Positions 24,174 to 32,874 are shown, counted from the stretch's first letter. The stretch is DNA of 64,000 nucleotides from Saccharospirillum salsuginis (GCF_014651855.1 NZ_BMXR01000009.1:1-64000); one strand, 5' to 3'. Numbers and translations: made by a program. The notes: generated by a model from the letters alone, not told the origin.

Positions 24174-24464
24174 GTGAAACCATTGGTAGTTACTCTTTGT
24201 GGGAGCACAAAATTCAAGCAGGCGTTTATTGATGCCAATTTCAATGAAACCATGACAGGAAATATCGTGTTAAGCGTTGGTGGTTTTGAGCATACTGATC
24301 TTACAAACGACGAAAAAAATATGTTAGGTGCTCTACATAAACGAAAAATTGATATGTCTGATGAAATACTTGTTATCAATATCGGTGGCTATATCGGAAA
24401 AAGTACCGAAGAAGAAATAGAATACGCTAGACAACGCGGCAAAGGCGTGCGATTTCTTGAATAA
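24174..24464 (+). CDS. Cassette 15: nucleoside 2-deoxyribosyltransferase-like protein
   Basis: 96 residues. LVVTLCGSTKFKQAFIDAN, LHKRKIDMSDEILVINIGGY and IGKSTEEEIEYARQRGKGVR correspond to the phosphate/deoxyribose-binding strand, the SDE catalytic-loop region and the final helix of the nucleoside 2-deoxyribosyltransferase (Ndt/DUF4406-like) fold. It is shorter than classical Ndt enzymes, so it may be a hydrolase or binding protein. GTG 24174 has TAAGGAAAG upstream. Confidence 0.72.
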   Translation: MKPLVVTLCGSTKFKQAFIDANFNETMTGNIVLSVGGFEHTDLTNDEKNMLGALHKRKIDMSDEILVINIGGYIGKSTEEEIEYARQRGKGVRFLE

Positions 24465-24559
24465 TAAGCAATCCAAAGGTCGGCCCTGGTCCAGCTACTT
24501 AGCAAACTCAGGCAATGCGTCTCGATTCACGGGCGTGGTGCGGATGTTGAAGTTAAATT
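24461..24559 (+). other. Weak attC-like site 16
   Basis: The roughly 100-base gap between cassettes 15 and 16 starts at the stop codon (GAATAATAAGC) and ends GAAGTTAAAT (GTTAAAT at 24552-24558). Interior pairing is limited (GGTCGGCC...GGTCC). Confidence 0.45.
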
Positions 24560-24570
24560 AGGGATCTTAT

Positions 24571-24912
24571 ATGAAAAGCCTTAATTCCGGTAATGCAGAA
24601 AGCCTTTGTAGGCCAATTATAGAGAATATTTTAATTGCTCATGACCAAGCGGATCAATCCCTTTTATATGGTCAACTTCCTGAGCTTATAAATATGCTGT
24701 CAAGAGAAGATTTTGAAGAAGCTGTTCAAAACCTAAAATCTCTAGGGAAAACTACCGAAGTGATTTATTTAGGTCACCTAAATAAGGTTGACGAGCACTT
24801 GGTTGTATGGAAAGTCCGTTATAGCGATAGCCAAGAGGAGCTTCTATGGTCACTGAACCTTGCCGATTCCGAAAATGGCCTGGTCGTAAATGGGCTTCTA
24901 TTTGATCGGTAA
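24571..24912 (+). CDS. Cassette 16: small hypothetical protein
   Basis: 113 residues, soluble. An N-terminal helical part (PIIENILIAHDQADQSLLYG) leads to a beta-rich C-terminus (EVIYLGHLNKVDEHLVVWKV, then WSLNLADSENGLVVNGLLF). This pattern, helices followed by a twisted sheet, recalls NTF2-like proteins with a fluctuating-residue pocket, but I do not assign a family. ATG 24571 follows TTAGGGATC. AT-rich codons mark it as foreign. Confidence 0.62.
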   Translation: MKSLNSGNAESLCRPIIENILIAHDQADQSLLYGQLPELINMLSREDFEEAVQNLKSLGKTTEVIYLGHLNKVDEHLVVWKVRYSDSQEELLWSLNLADSENGLVVNGLLFDR

Positions 24913-25098
24913 CAAGTTATTTGTCCGTAACATAAACTATGACTCGTAAACTCTCGTGTGTTGAATACGTAATACATAAAGCTCGTCCGTTGGGATGCAT
25001 CGTAGAGTGATGATCTCGAGTTGTATTTCTCGGATATCGTCTTCAAGAGAGGAAATTTTAACTTTGCCCGTGCAGCGGACGATTTGGAGAAATAGATA

Positions 25099-25971
25099 TT
25101 GAAGAAAGTTGAGGCTTTTTTGGTTAGTTCCTTTACCGAGAATGGCAGAGGAGGAAACCCAGCGGGCGTAGTGTTGCACGCAGATAATCTATCAAACGAA
25201 GAGAAACTGGAAATAGCCAAGGCTGTTGGTTATTCGGAGACAGCGTTTGTTTCTCGAGATGACGAAGCCGATTTTGAGTTGTCTTTTTATACCACAACCG
25301 GTGAAGTTGATTTCTGTGGCCACGCAACTTTAGCAGCATTTTCAACATTGTATAAAGAAGGAGTTTTAATCGAAGGTCAGTATATTCAAAGGACTAAAGC
25401 AGGTTTACTTGCTGTAAAAGTAGAGTCTGGTGGCCACATTGTAATGGAGCAGAAATTACCAGAATACCTTGGGGTGCTTGGTTACGAGACGGTTTCAGAT
25501 TTTATTGGAGTAGACTCTGCAGTGTTAGAGTCGACTCAGTTACCTATCGAGGTTATCTCAACAGGTTTGGCTGATATTATTGTTGCAGTACCACGTGGAT
25601 ATCTAGATAAAATCAAAGTGAATGAACGTTTGCTGAGTGACTTCTGTAAAAAGCATAATATGATTGGTGTCCACGCATTTGAATTATGCGAGAAAGACAT
25701 AGAGTTGACAGCCAGTTGTCGAAATTTTGCCCCTTTGGTTGGAATCCCAGAGGAGTCAGCAACGGGAAGTGCTAGTGGAGCATTAGCATGCTATCTGACC
25801 AAGCACCTTAAAGGCGCACAATCTAATTATTTTACTTTCGAGCAAGGTAGAGCAATGGGCTGTGTATCAAGAATTACAGCAACAGTCGAGACGAATGAAC
25901 AGGATATAACCAAGGTTATAGTAGGTGGCTTTGCTCAGGAGATCGGGCGGCAGGAAATCTCCATACCTTGA
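25099..25971 (+). CDS. PhzF-family isomerase-like protein
   Basis: 290 residues of the PhzF/diaminopimelate-epimerase-like fold. Motifs: ENGRGGNPAGVVL near the start, DFCGHATLAAFSTLY, and GIPEESATGSASGALACYL in the second half. PhzF isomerises a phenazine precursor, but most homologues outside phenazine clusters have unknown small-molecule substrates and no phz genes are here. TTG 25099 is the most plausible start, with TTGGAGAAA upstream. It overlaps the next gene. The 24913-25098 leader shows no clear attC. Confidence 0.85.
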   Translation: MKKVEAFLVSSFTENGRGGNPAGVVLHADNLSNEEKLEIAKAVGYSETAFVSRDDEADFELSFYTTTGEVDFCGHATLAAFSTLYKEGVLIEGQYIQRTKAGLLAVKVESGGHIVMEQKLPEYLGVLGYETVSDFIGVDSAVLESTQLPIEVISTGLADIIVAVPRGYLDKIKVNERLLSDFCKKHNMIGVHAFELCEKDIELTASCRNFAPLVGIPEESATGSASGALACYLTKHLKGAQSNYFTFEQGRAMGCVSRITATVETNEQDITKVIVGGFAQEIGRQEISIP

Positions 25972-26753
25972 TTAATAATATTTCCGACTCAGCTATATTT
26001 ATGGATATCTACAACCTTAAAAATCCGGACTCAAATGAGAGAGAAGCCCTGCTAGATGAGATTTGTTCATCTATCGAAAATGCTACTGTCAGTGAAGAAG
26101 ACATAGAGAATTCCTTACTTCCCAAGGGCGTGGAAATTTGCTTGAGAGGTATAGGTGACCTAGAGTCAGATACAGTATTTGGACGATCATTTGGTTTGAT
26201 TGTCATTGCCTGCATATTGGATAAGGACAATCGAAGTTGCTTCTTGGATGCATTTTCAATAGCTGAAATTGTCGAGTTTGTACTAAATTATATGCACCAA
26301 GAAAGAGATTTTAGAGGCTATGTAAACAATGAAAAAGGATGGGCGCATAGTGTCGCACATTTAGGGGACCTGCTCCATGAATTGTTAATGAGCTGCAAAG
26401 TTGATGATAAGGTTAAGGTTGAGCTGTTAAGTGCTTTCAGTAAATTCCTGACCCAACCGGAAATGCCTGTGTTTCTTTATGATGAAGACCAGCGAGTGGC
26501 CAGGGCCATATTTGGTCCTTTAAATGGAAAGCGGTTGAGTATATCTGTCGTTGAACAGTTTCTGGCCGAGTTAATTGGTGACAAACAATTCTGGTTAAAT
26601 GATTACTTCAAACGAAGTGAGTCAACATCTAGGAAAAATAATGTTGGAAACATTCTACGTTCACTGTTGGTATTCGACTGTTGTGCTGAAGATGGTGTGT
26701 TACAGTCAATAGTTTTGAGTTGTTTGAAAGAGATAGATCTAGGGTTTCTTTAG
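25968..26753 (+). CDS. DUF2785 protein
   Basis: 261 residues, helical. ERDFRGYVNNEKGWAHSVAH and LGDLLHELLMS match the DUF2785 family, whose role is unknown. The proposed TTG start (25968) overlaps the TGA of the phzF-like gene (TTGA), suggesting coupled translation; ATG 26001 is an alternative. Codons are AT-rich, as in the cassette array. No palindrome of attC type follows; 26754-26888 has no gene. Confidence 0.75.
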   Translation: MINNISDSAIFMDIYNLKNPDSNEREALLDEICSSIENATVSEEDIENSLLPKGVEICLRGIGDLESDTVFGRSFGLIVIACILDKDNRSCFLDAFSIAEIVEFVLNYMHQERDFRGYVNNEKGWAHSVAHLGDLLHELLMSCKVDDKVKVELLSAFSKFLTQPEMPVFLYDEDQRVARAIFGPLNGKRLSISVVEQFLAELIGDKQFWLNDYFKRSESTSRKNNVGNILRSLLVFDCCAEDGVLQSIVLSCLKEIDLGFL

Positions 26754-26888
26754 AAAAATAATAGCAAAATGCTTTTGCGATGTGACTTTGAAAAGTCGCT
26801 CCGTAAAAAAATTTCAGATTAGCTCTTTTTCTTAGTGCGAGAACCTGCCCGTCGGAGGGGATGTGTCATGACATTCGAGACGATTTAA

Positions 26889-27773
26889 TTATTCGGTGAA
26901 TTCCACCAATTTCTTATCACAAACATCCTGTGTCAACGTCTGTAACCGGCTGACCTCTTCGGAAAGCCAGTTCAATTCTTCGTGAGTGATTTCATGGTGT
27001 TCGGAATACCGGGCATCAACATAGGCTCGTTTCAGTCGTTGAAAACTGCGGCGGTGGAATTTGGTGTCTCCTGGGAATACTGAGGAAAAACGTGGGTCTT
27101 GCTGAGCGCATAGTGAGCGCAAGTGTTCGATGTCGTGGGTTTTTGGTAGATAGTTAGTGCATACCAACAGGGCACAGCTGAAGTATCTTTCCGTTGCTTG
27201 ATGTAATTGAAAGGCAGACTGCTTTAGCCATCCTTTACTGAATACTTCATTGAATATATATAAGAACTGATCGGCACTTTCGAACCATTGCTCGTAGTGT
27301 TTCTCGGCGATTTCCTTCCGTTCTTCAGCTGACAAGTCACCCGGCAAGGCCAGTGCACGATTGTCCGCACTGTATAATTCGATGCCTTGCTCGCGGATGT
27401 CCCGGAAGAAGTAGTGTCCTTTTTGCAATTGTTCGTTTATTTCCCCCAGCGTATGGACGATTAACCCCAGAGGAGCGCTAACGCGCCGCTTGATTCTGTC
27501 TTCGGCAGTCTGCCAGACCTCGTACTCCTCCACCAGAGCCGGCCGGTTGACGATCACCAGGATGTCGTAATCGCTCACATAACCATTGGCGGGGTCGTTG
27601 ACCCAGGTGCCTTTGGCGTGGCTGCCGAAGAGGATGATCTTCAGGATGCGGTAGTTTAGCCGGCTTCCAGTTTTACCCTGCAAAAATTCATCCAGCACGT
27701 CACGCAATACCGTGGCGATGGTCTGTATGTCCCGTTGTTTGCGCTCGGGGAGGTGGTCGAGGGTCGTTTTCAT
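26889..27773 (-). CDS. MNT-HEPN fusion protein (nucleotidyltransferase + HEPN)
   Basis: 294 residues. The N-terminal minimal nucleotidyltransferase domain has ILFGSHAKGTWVNDP with SDYDILVIV (the GS...DxD metal motif). The C-terminal HEPN domain is helical with QATERYFSCALLVCTNYLP and KTHDIEHLRS. Separate MNT/HEPN pairs are toxin-antitoxin systems in which MNT adenylylates the HEPN RNase; fused versions of this length exist with less-studied roles. It faces the cassette array from the far side. ATG 27773 is chosen because homology begins there. Confidence 0.82.
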   Translation of the reverse strand: MKTTLDHLPERKQRDIQTIATVLRDVLDEFLQGKTGSRLNYRILKIILFGSHAKGTWVNDPANGYVSDYDILVIVNRPALVEEYEVWQTAEDRIKRRVSAPLGLIVHTLGEINEQLQKGHYFFRDIREQGIELYSADNRALALPGDLSAEERKEIAEKHYEQWFESADQFLYIFNEVFSKGWLKQSAFQLHQATERYFSCALLVCTNYLPKTHDIEHLRSLCAQQDPRFSSVFPGDTKFHRRSFQRLKRAYVDARYSEHHEITHEELNWLSEEVSRLQTLTQDVCDKKLVEFTE

Positions 27774-27879
27774 GGGTTTCAGTCTACTACAGGACCGAAC
27801 TTGTGGTACATAGGGGGCCGAGACCGATTGATTCCACTCACCGTCGTTTACTCGATGGTTAACTGAGGATAAGCAAGAG

Positions 27880-28266
27880 ATGTTGAATCCTATTGTGGCA
27901 GCGTATGTTTTTGGCCTGCTTGCGGGCGTTGCAGTCCTGTTCCAGTGGGCGCTCGCCTTGGGTGCACCATGGGGTGAAATGGCAATGGGAGGGAGGTACC
28001 CGGGGCGTTTTCCACCCGGTTTGCGATTCGCCGCTCTGGTGCAATCCTTCCTGTTGGTTGTGATCGCACTCGTCGTGTTTACACGAGCCGGCATGATGCT
28101 TGGTGATTACCTGGTGTTTTCCAGATACGCCATTTGGTTTGTAGTAGGTTTTTGTGGCATTAGCGCGGTTTTAAATACCATCACGCCCAGCAAAAAAGAA
28201 AGGTTGCTGTGGGCACCCGTGACATTCGGGTTGCTCGTTTGTGGTTTAATTGTCGCACTTAGCTAA
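27880..28266 (+). CDS. Small integral membrane protein
   Basis: 128 residues with four hydrophobic segments: AAYVFGLLAGVAVLFQWALA, AALVQSFLLVVIALVVFTRA, YAIWFVVGFCGISAVLN and LLWAPVTFGLLVCGLIVALS. A PGRFPPGLR loop lies between the first two. No named family is recognised. It is the first gene back in more chromosome-like composition after the integron. Confidence 0.65.
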   Translation: MLNPIVAAYVFGLLAGVAVLFQWALALGAPWGEMAMGGRYPGRFPPGLRFAALVQSFLLVVIALVVFTRAGMMLGDYLVFSRYAIWFVVGFCGISAVLNTITPSKKERLLWAPVTFGLLVCGLIVALS

Positions 28267-28338
28267 AAGTAAGGAAGGCTCCTGTTTGGTACGCCAAAAA
28301 GCGGGGGCACAGTTCATTTTTTAGGGAGATAAAACTGG

Positions 28339-28890
28339 ATGAAGAAAGTTAATCTGTTGGCTCTGTCGGGTAGTTTACGGGAAGTTTCCTATAATACCGC
28401 TGCCCTGAGGGCTTTGATGCATTTTGCCCCGGCCGATGTTGATATCAGGATGGGGAACATCGCCAATTTGCCCCTTTTCAATCCTGATCTTGAAGGAAGT
28501 GATATTCCACCACTGGATGAGCTGAACAAGGCTTTGAAGTGGGCCGATGGGCTTATTCTGGCCAGCCCCGAGTATGCACATGGAATAAGCGGCCCGATGA
28601 AGAACGCGCTCGACTGGTTGGTCGGGGGTGTCGAATTTCCGGATATGCCGATCATGCTGGTTAATACATCACCACGCGCTTTTCATGCACAGGAGGCATT
28701 GAAAGAAGTGCTGTCTACAATGTCCGGCGATATTGTCGAAGAGGCGTGTGTGACAATCCCGCTGTTAAGCAGTGGTCTGGATGAAACCGGTATCGTGGAA
28801 AACCCGGAATTGGCTGGTGTTCTGTTATCAGCGCTTGAAACCTTCTGCCGGTCTATCAGGTCTCACGAAAATAACTTGATTGTCAGCTAG
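28339..28890 (+). CDS. NADPH-dependent FMN reductase-family flavoprotein
   Basis: 183 residues of the flavodoxin-like NADPH-dependent FMN reductase family (ChrR/azoreductase relatives). The FMN phosphate loop is LALSGSLREVSYNTAALRAL. The signature SPEYAHGISGPMKNALDWL contacts the isoalloxazine ring. Likely a cytoplasmic quinone, azo or chromate-type reductase. ATG 28339 has TTAGGGAGAT upstream. It stands alone. Confidence 0.9.
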   Translation: MKKVNLLALSGSLREVSYNTAALRALMHFAPADVDIRMGNIANLPLFNPDLEGSDIPPLDELNKALKWADGLILASPEYAHGISGPMKNALDWLVGGVEFPDMPIMLVNTSPRAFHAQEALKEVLSTMSGDIVEEACVTIPLLSSGLDETGIVENPELAGVLLSALETFCRSIRSHENNLIVS

Positions 28891-29046
28891 GGTGGATAGG
28901 ATTGCTAAGAACGGCGATGAGCCGGGGAAACTTTGACGCCATGAACCGCAATTTCCAGCGGCGTTGGCCTGGTATCGAGATTGTGCCATGGTAGCGGCCA
29001 TGCTCATTTGAAGACTCGAAGCCTGTGCATCTGACGGGGGAATCGT

Positions 29047-30072
29047 GTGTTTGATTGGCCACTCTGGCTGAATATCAGTGTTTTCATCGCCGCGACGGGC
29101 GTTATTACCTATGCCGGCAGCAAGCTGTCCTACGTCGCGGACCGGCTGGCGGATCGGACTGGCCTGGGCGAGGCGCTGATGGGGGCTGTGTTGCTCGGTG
29201 GCAGTACGTCGCTGTCCGGCGTCGTGGTGTCCATCACCGCCGCCTGGCAAGGCGAAGCCCAACTCGCGGTCAGTAATGCCATCGGCGGCATTGCCGCCCA
29301 AACGGCTTTTCTGGCCGTGGCCGATATCGTATACCGCCGGGCCAATCTCGAGCATGCGGCCGCGTCGCTGGCCAACATCCTGTTTGGAGCGTTGCTGATC
29401 GCACTGATGGGCGGTGTCATGCTGGCTGCCACCGCTCCGGAATGGAGTGTGATGGGAGTGCACCCCTTTACCCCGATTCTGGTGATCGGTTACCTCGGTG
29501 GGTTGCGGGTGGCGCGGCGAAGTCGCGAGCGGCCCATGTGGAAGCCCCGTCAAACCAGGGAGACCCGGGTGGACCAACCGGACGAGACTCCCCCCGGTGA
29601 ACGTTTGCCGGCGCTGTGGGGGCGATTCGCCGCGCTGGCATTCATGCTGGGGACCAGCGGTTGGCTGGTGGCCCAGTCCGGTATGGGTATCGCGCAGCAG
29701 ACCGGGTTGAGCGGAACCCTGGTCGGGTTTTTATTCACCGCCGTGGCAACGTCTACCCCCGAACTGGTGACGACGATTGCGGCAGTGCGCAATGGCGCCC
29801 TGACGTTGGCCATTGGCGGTATTCTGGGGGGCAATGCCTTCGATGTGATGTTCGCCGTCGCGGCGGACGTCGCCTACCGGGAGGGCTCCGTCTATCACGC
29901 CATCACCTCCCATGAATTGTTCATGACCACGCTCGGCATGATCATGACGGCCGTACTTGTGATGGGGATGTTGAGTCGTCAGGAGCATGGAGTCGGGCGC
30001 ATTGGTTTTGAAAGCGCCCTGATTCTGGTTTTATATGCCGTGGGTGTGACGGTTGTGGCCGTGTCGGGCTGA
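29047..30072 (+). CDS. Sodium/calcium exchanger-family membrane protein
   Basis: 341 residues with about ten membrane segments in two halves. Each half carries an alpha-repeat: GEALMGAVLLGGSTSLSGVV (residues about 39-60) and GFLFTAVATSTPELVTTIAA (about 230-250), matching the conserved acidic/Ser-Thr motifs of CaCA antiporters such as YrbG. The first repeat has TSLSG where TSLPE is usual, so the first Glu is missing, which may alter ion choice. GTG 29047 follows GACGGGGGA. Confidence 0.82.
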   Translation: MFDWPLWLNISVFIAATGVITYAGSKLSYVADRLADRTGLGEALMGAVLLGGSTSLSGVVVSITAAWQGEAQLAVSNAIGGIAAQTAFLAVADIVYRRANLEHAAASLANILFGALLIALMGGVMLAATAPEWSVMGVHPFTPILVIGYLGGLRVARRSRERPMWKPRQTRETRVDQPDETPPGERLPALWGRFAALAFMLGTSGWLVAQSGMGIAQQTGLSGTLVGFLFTAVATSTPELVTTIAAVRNGALTLAIGGILGGNAFDVMFAVAADVAYREGSVYHAITSHELFMTTLGMIMTAVLVMGMLSRQEHGVGRIGFESALILVLYAVGVTVVAVSG

Positions 30073-30289
30073 TTCGGCGATGCTGGGGCGCATGTATCAG
30101 GTTTCCTAATGCGATCACAATATACCGGCTATTCCGCGATCGGCGCCGATACGAAGCCATCGGCTGATGTGGGATTGGTCGGCCGGGCGGGTGGGGCTGC
30201 TACCGTGCAACGTCAGACTTACCCACCGCTCAGGGCCTGGAAGATGTACACGGTGCCGCCGTGCCGGACCCGGTCTGTTAAGCGCAGCC

Positions 30290-31501
30290 TCATGGTATCG
30301 GCGGGGCGGTTTCCACCCGGTTCCGGCCATTGCTTTTGGCCGTGTACAACGCCTCGTCGACCATCTTGAGCAGGTCTTCCCGTTTTAAACCGAACAGTTC
30401 TGTTAAGGTGGCCACGCCAACACTGATGGTGACCGGTGAAGGAGGCGTGCAACCCTTGTTCATGATGTTCAATGCTTCGACCGCGCGTCGGATCTGTTCG
30501 GCTTTCTGCTGGGCACCGTACAGTTCTGTCTGAGGCAGAATGATGATGAATTCCTCACCGCCATAGCGAGCCACCAGGTCGGTCTGTCTCCGCACCAGGG
30601 ATTCGATCACTCGGGCCACCTGTGTCAGACATTGGTCCCCGGCCGGGTGACCGTGGGTGTCGTTGAACCATTTGAAATGGTCCACATCGCACATCAGTAT
30701 CGACAGGGGTTGTCGGTTGCGCTGTGCCAGGCCCCATACCCCTTCCAGAAAGGTATCCATATGGCGACGGTTGGCCAGGCCTGTCAGTTGGTCGGTCGTG
30801 CTCAGTCGGGTCAGCAATTGTTCGGACTCTTCGATGCTCTTGCCGAACAGGAAGAGGGTCACGGCCAGCAAACAGACGAGCCCGGCGGCGCTGCCGGCAT
30901 ACAGAACCTCCACGATGGGGGAGGGTACCGGAGTCAGTGCCGTTTGCTCGTTGAGCATGAAGTGGCAGACCAGATACGCCAGCGTCAGCAGGGCCATTTG
31001 CACCGTGTAGCGGACCGGGCGCGTTGGGTAGTACTGGAATGGCAGCAATGTGCCCAGGCCGAAATAGAACAGGTGCACCCCCGCTTCGGAGCCGATGAAG
31101 AGGTTGACGAAGAAGATGTGAACGACGGCATTCAACATCACCAGGTTGCGGGCCGGTATGTGATGTTGCCGATTATTCAGGCTAATGCCCAGGGCATACA
31201 CCAGCATGAAAAACAGGTTGGTCAGAAGAATGCCCCGGTAGTAGGCCGGGTCGGTCGCCAGATAGACCACCTGATAGCAAGCGGTGGCGAGTATGGCGAA
31301 CAGCGCCAGCTGATTACTGATGGAGACCTGCCGCCGAAAGCGCCGATATTGCACGGTTTCGGCTCGGGTATGAAGCGCCTGATGGTAGTCGTTTGCATCG
31401 ATGTCGTGTTCGGCCACTGGCAACTCGATCTTGTTCTTTGGACATTGGGGTAAGTGTGGTTCATCGAGTCGAAATGTCGAGGTTGTCCAATACCGACCCA
31501 T
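30290..31501 (-). CDS. Membrane-bound diguanylate cyclase (GGDEF)
   Basis: About 403 residues. Six predicted membrane segments lie at about 55-225 (LALFAILATACYQVVYLATD to GLVCLLAVTLFLFGKSI). The GGDEF domain follows (TTDQLTGLANRRHMDTFLE, then MCDVDHFKWFNDTHGH, then ARYGGEEFIIILP). The active site is GGEEF. The inhibitory I-site RQTD sits exactly five residues before it, so product inhibition by c-di-GMP is expected. The start is uncertain; ATG 31501 is used, and the frame stays open far upstream into the divergent doeA gene. Confidence 0.85.
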   Translation of the reverse strand: MGRYWTTSTFRLDEPHLPQCPKNKIELPVAEHDIDANDYHQALHTRAETVQYRRFRRQVSISNQLALFAILATACYQVVYLATDPAYYRGILLTNLFFMLVYALGISLNNRQHHIPARNLVMLNAVVHIFFVNLFIGSEAGVHLFYFGLGTLLPFQYYPTRPVRYTVQMALLTLAYLVCHFMLNEQTALTPVPSPIVEVLYAGSAAGLVCLLAVTLFLFGKSIEESEQLLTRLSTTDQLTGLANRRHMDTFLEGVWGLAQRNRQPLSILMCDVDHFKWFNDTHGHPAGDQCLTQVARVIESLVRRQTDLVARYGGEEFIIILPQTELYGAQQKAEQIRRAVEALNIMNKGCTPPSPVTISVGVATLTELFGLKREDLLKMVDEALYTAKSNGRNRVETAPPIP

Positions 31502-31672
31502 CCCGACCACGGGGCCATTTTCGGGGAATTTAGTGTTTGTGGCGGAGCGCTTTCCTTGTCTATAGTGTGAACTGTCGCTGATTTCGGCCGCAGCCCCGCC
31601 AAACGGGGCTTTCGCCGGTTCCAGCGCGTTTCCGGTATCGAGTGCTTGGCACTTCAGTGTTTGAGGTGATGG

Positions 31673-32851
31673 ATGAAACTGGCGTTTACCAAGAAAGAGT
31701 ACGCTCAACGGGTTAAGCGGGTTCGGCGCGAGATGCGCAAGCGCAGGGTCGATGTGCTCATCGCGACCGACCCCGGCAATATGAACTGGTTGACGGGTTA
31801 TGACGGTTGGTCTTTCTATGTTCACCAGGGTGTGGTGTTGCATGTGGACCACGAAGAGCCGATCTGGTTCGGTCGTCGCATGGACGAGAGCGCGGCCTTG
31901 CTGCGGTGTTTCATGAAACGGGAGAACATGATCAGTTACCCGGAGGAGTACGTACAGAACCTCGAAAAGCATCCGATGACCTGGATCGCGGAGCATCTGT
32001 TCATCGAAAACGGTTGGGAAGGCTGCACCATCGCCACCGAGATGGACAACTACTATTACACGGCCGATGCCCATCGCTCACTGCAACTGGCGATGCCGCA
32101 GGCGCGGTTTGTGGACAGCTTCAATCTGGTGAATTGGTGTCGGGCGATCAAGTCGGCCAAAGAAATCGAATACATGAAAATCGCCGGGAAGATCACCGCC
32201 CGGATCCACCAACGCATTCTGGACGTGGCCCGCGTCGGGATTCCCAAGAGTCACGTGGTCTCGCAAATTTACGAGACCGCGATCGCGGGGGTCGACGGCC
32301 ATGCCGGGGACTACCCGTCGATCGTGCCCTTGTTGCCGTCCGGCAACGAGGCCTCGGCGTCGCACATTACCTGGGACAACAAGCCGTTCCGGGCCAATGA
32401 GGGGACCTTTTTCGAGATTTCAGGCTGTTACAAACGCTACCACGCACCCATGTCGCGCACGCTCTACATGGGCAAGCCCAGTGAGCGGTTCCGAAATGCC
32501 GAGAAGGCCTTGCTGGAGGCCATTGACGCGGGCCTGGAACAGGCCAAGCCCGGCAACCGGACGTGTGACATCGCCAATGCGCTGGACGGGACCATGGCGA
32601 AATACGGGATCGACCGGCAGGGGGCGCGTTGCGGTTACCCCATCGGGGTGAGTTACCCGCCGGACTGGGGCGAGCGGACTTCCAGCTTGCGTGCGTCGGA
32701 CGAGACGATTCTGCAGCCGGGGATGACGTTTCACTTCATGCCGGGTATCTGGCAGGACGACTGGGGGATCGAGATTACCGAGAGTATTTTGATCACCGAA
32801 ACCGGGGTGGAGTTGCTGGTCGATTTCCCCCGCCAGTTGTTTGTTAAATAA
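31673..32851 (+). CDS. doeA: Ectoine hydrolase, M24 family
   Basis: 392 residues of the creatinase/aminopeptidase-P M24 fold. SNM-type start NMNWLTGYDGWSFYVHQGVV, MDNYYYTADAHRSLQ, GTFFEISGCYKRYHAPMSRT and GYPIGVSYPPDWGERTSSLR correspond closely to Halomonas DoeA. DoeA opens the ectoine ring to N-acetyl-diaminobutyrate so that the osmolyte can be used as carbon and nitrogen source. The usual partners doeB, doeC, doeD and doeX are not nearby. A relaxed-specificity relative cannot be excluded. An intrinsic terminator overlaps its stop. Confidence 0.85.
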   Translation: MKLAFTKKEYAQRVKRVRREMRKRRVDVLIATDPGNMNWLTGYDGWSFYVHQGVVLHVDHEEPIWFGRRMDESAALLRCFMKRENMISYPEEYVQNLEKHPMTWIAEHLFIENGWEGCTIATEMDNYYYTADAHRSLQLAMPQARFVDSFNLVNWCRAIKSAKEIEYMKIAGKITARIHQRILDVARVGIPKSHVVSQIYETAIAGVDGHAGDYPSIVPLLPSGNEASASHITWDNKPFRANEGTFFEISGCYKRYHAPMSRTLYMGKPSERFRNAEKALLEAIDAGLEQAKPGNRTCDIANALDGTMAKYGIDRQGARCGYPIGVSYPPDWGERTSSLRASDETILQPGMTFHFMPGIWQDDWGIEITESILITETGVELLVDFPRQLFVK

Positions 32852-32870
32852 GCCGCTTATGCGGCTTTTT
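32851..32870 (+). terminator. Intrinsic terminator after doeA
   Basis: AGCCGC-TTAT-GCGGCT followed by TTTTT, beginning at the last base of the doeA stop codon. It also separates doeA from the convergent MaoC gene. Confidence 0.85.
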
Positions 32871-32874
32871 GTGA

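Larger units (their letters stand above)
12480..24912 (+). mobile_element. Decayed chromosomal integron / attC cassette array
   Basis: An integron-integrase remnant on the minus strand is followed by about sixteen short, promoterless-looking genes, all on the plus strand. Many are separated by 50-100 bp imperfect palindromes that begin a few bases around the stop codon (AAC) and end in GTTRRRY-like motifs. This is the geometry of an integron: intI divergent from attI and the cassettes. Base composition is clearly more AT-rich and more variable than the flanks. With intI broken, the locus is functionally a cluster of attC sites lacking an integrase. The PhzF and DUF2785 genes that follow may be its far end. 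Confidence 0.85.

Noticed and set aside
30290..32074. Extended N-terminus of the diguanylate cyclase reaching into doeA
   Set aside because: The extra residues are antisense to doeA and lack any protein-like pattern; the membrane domain begins well after 31501.
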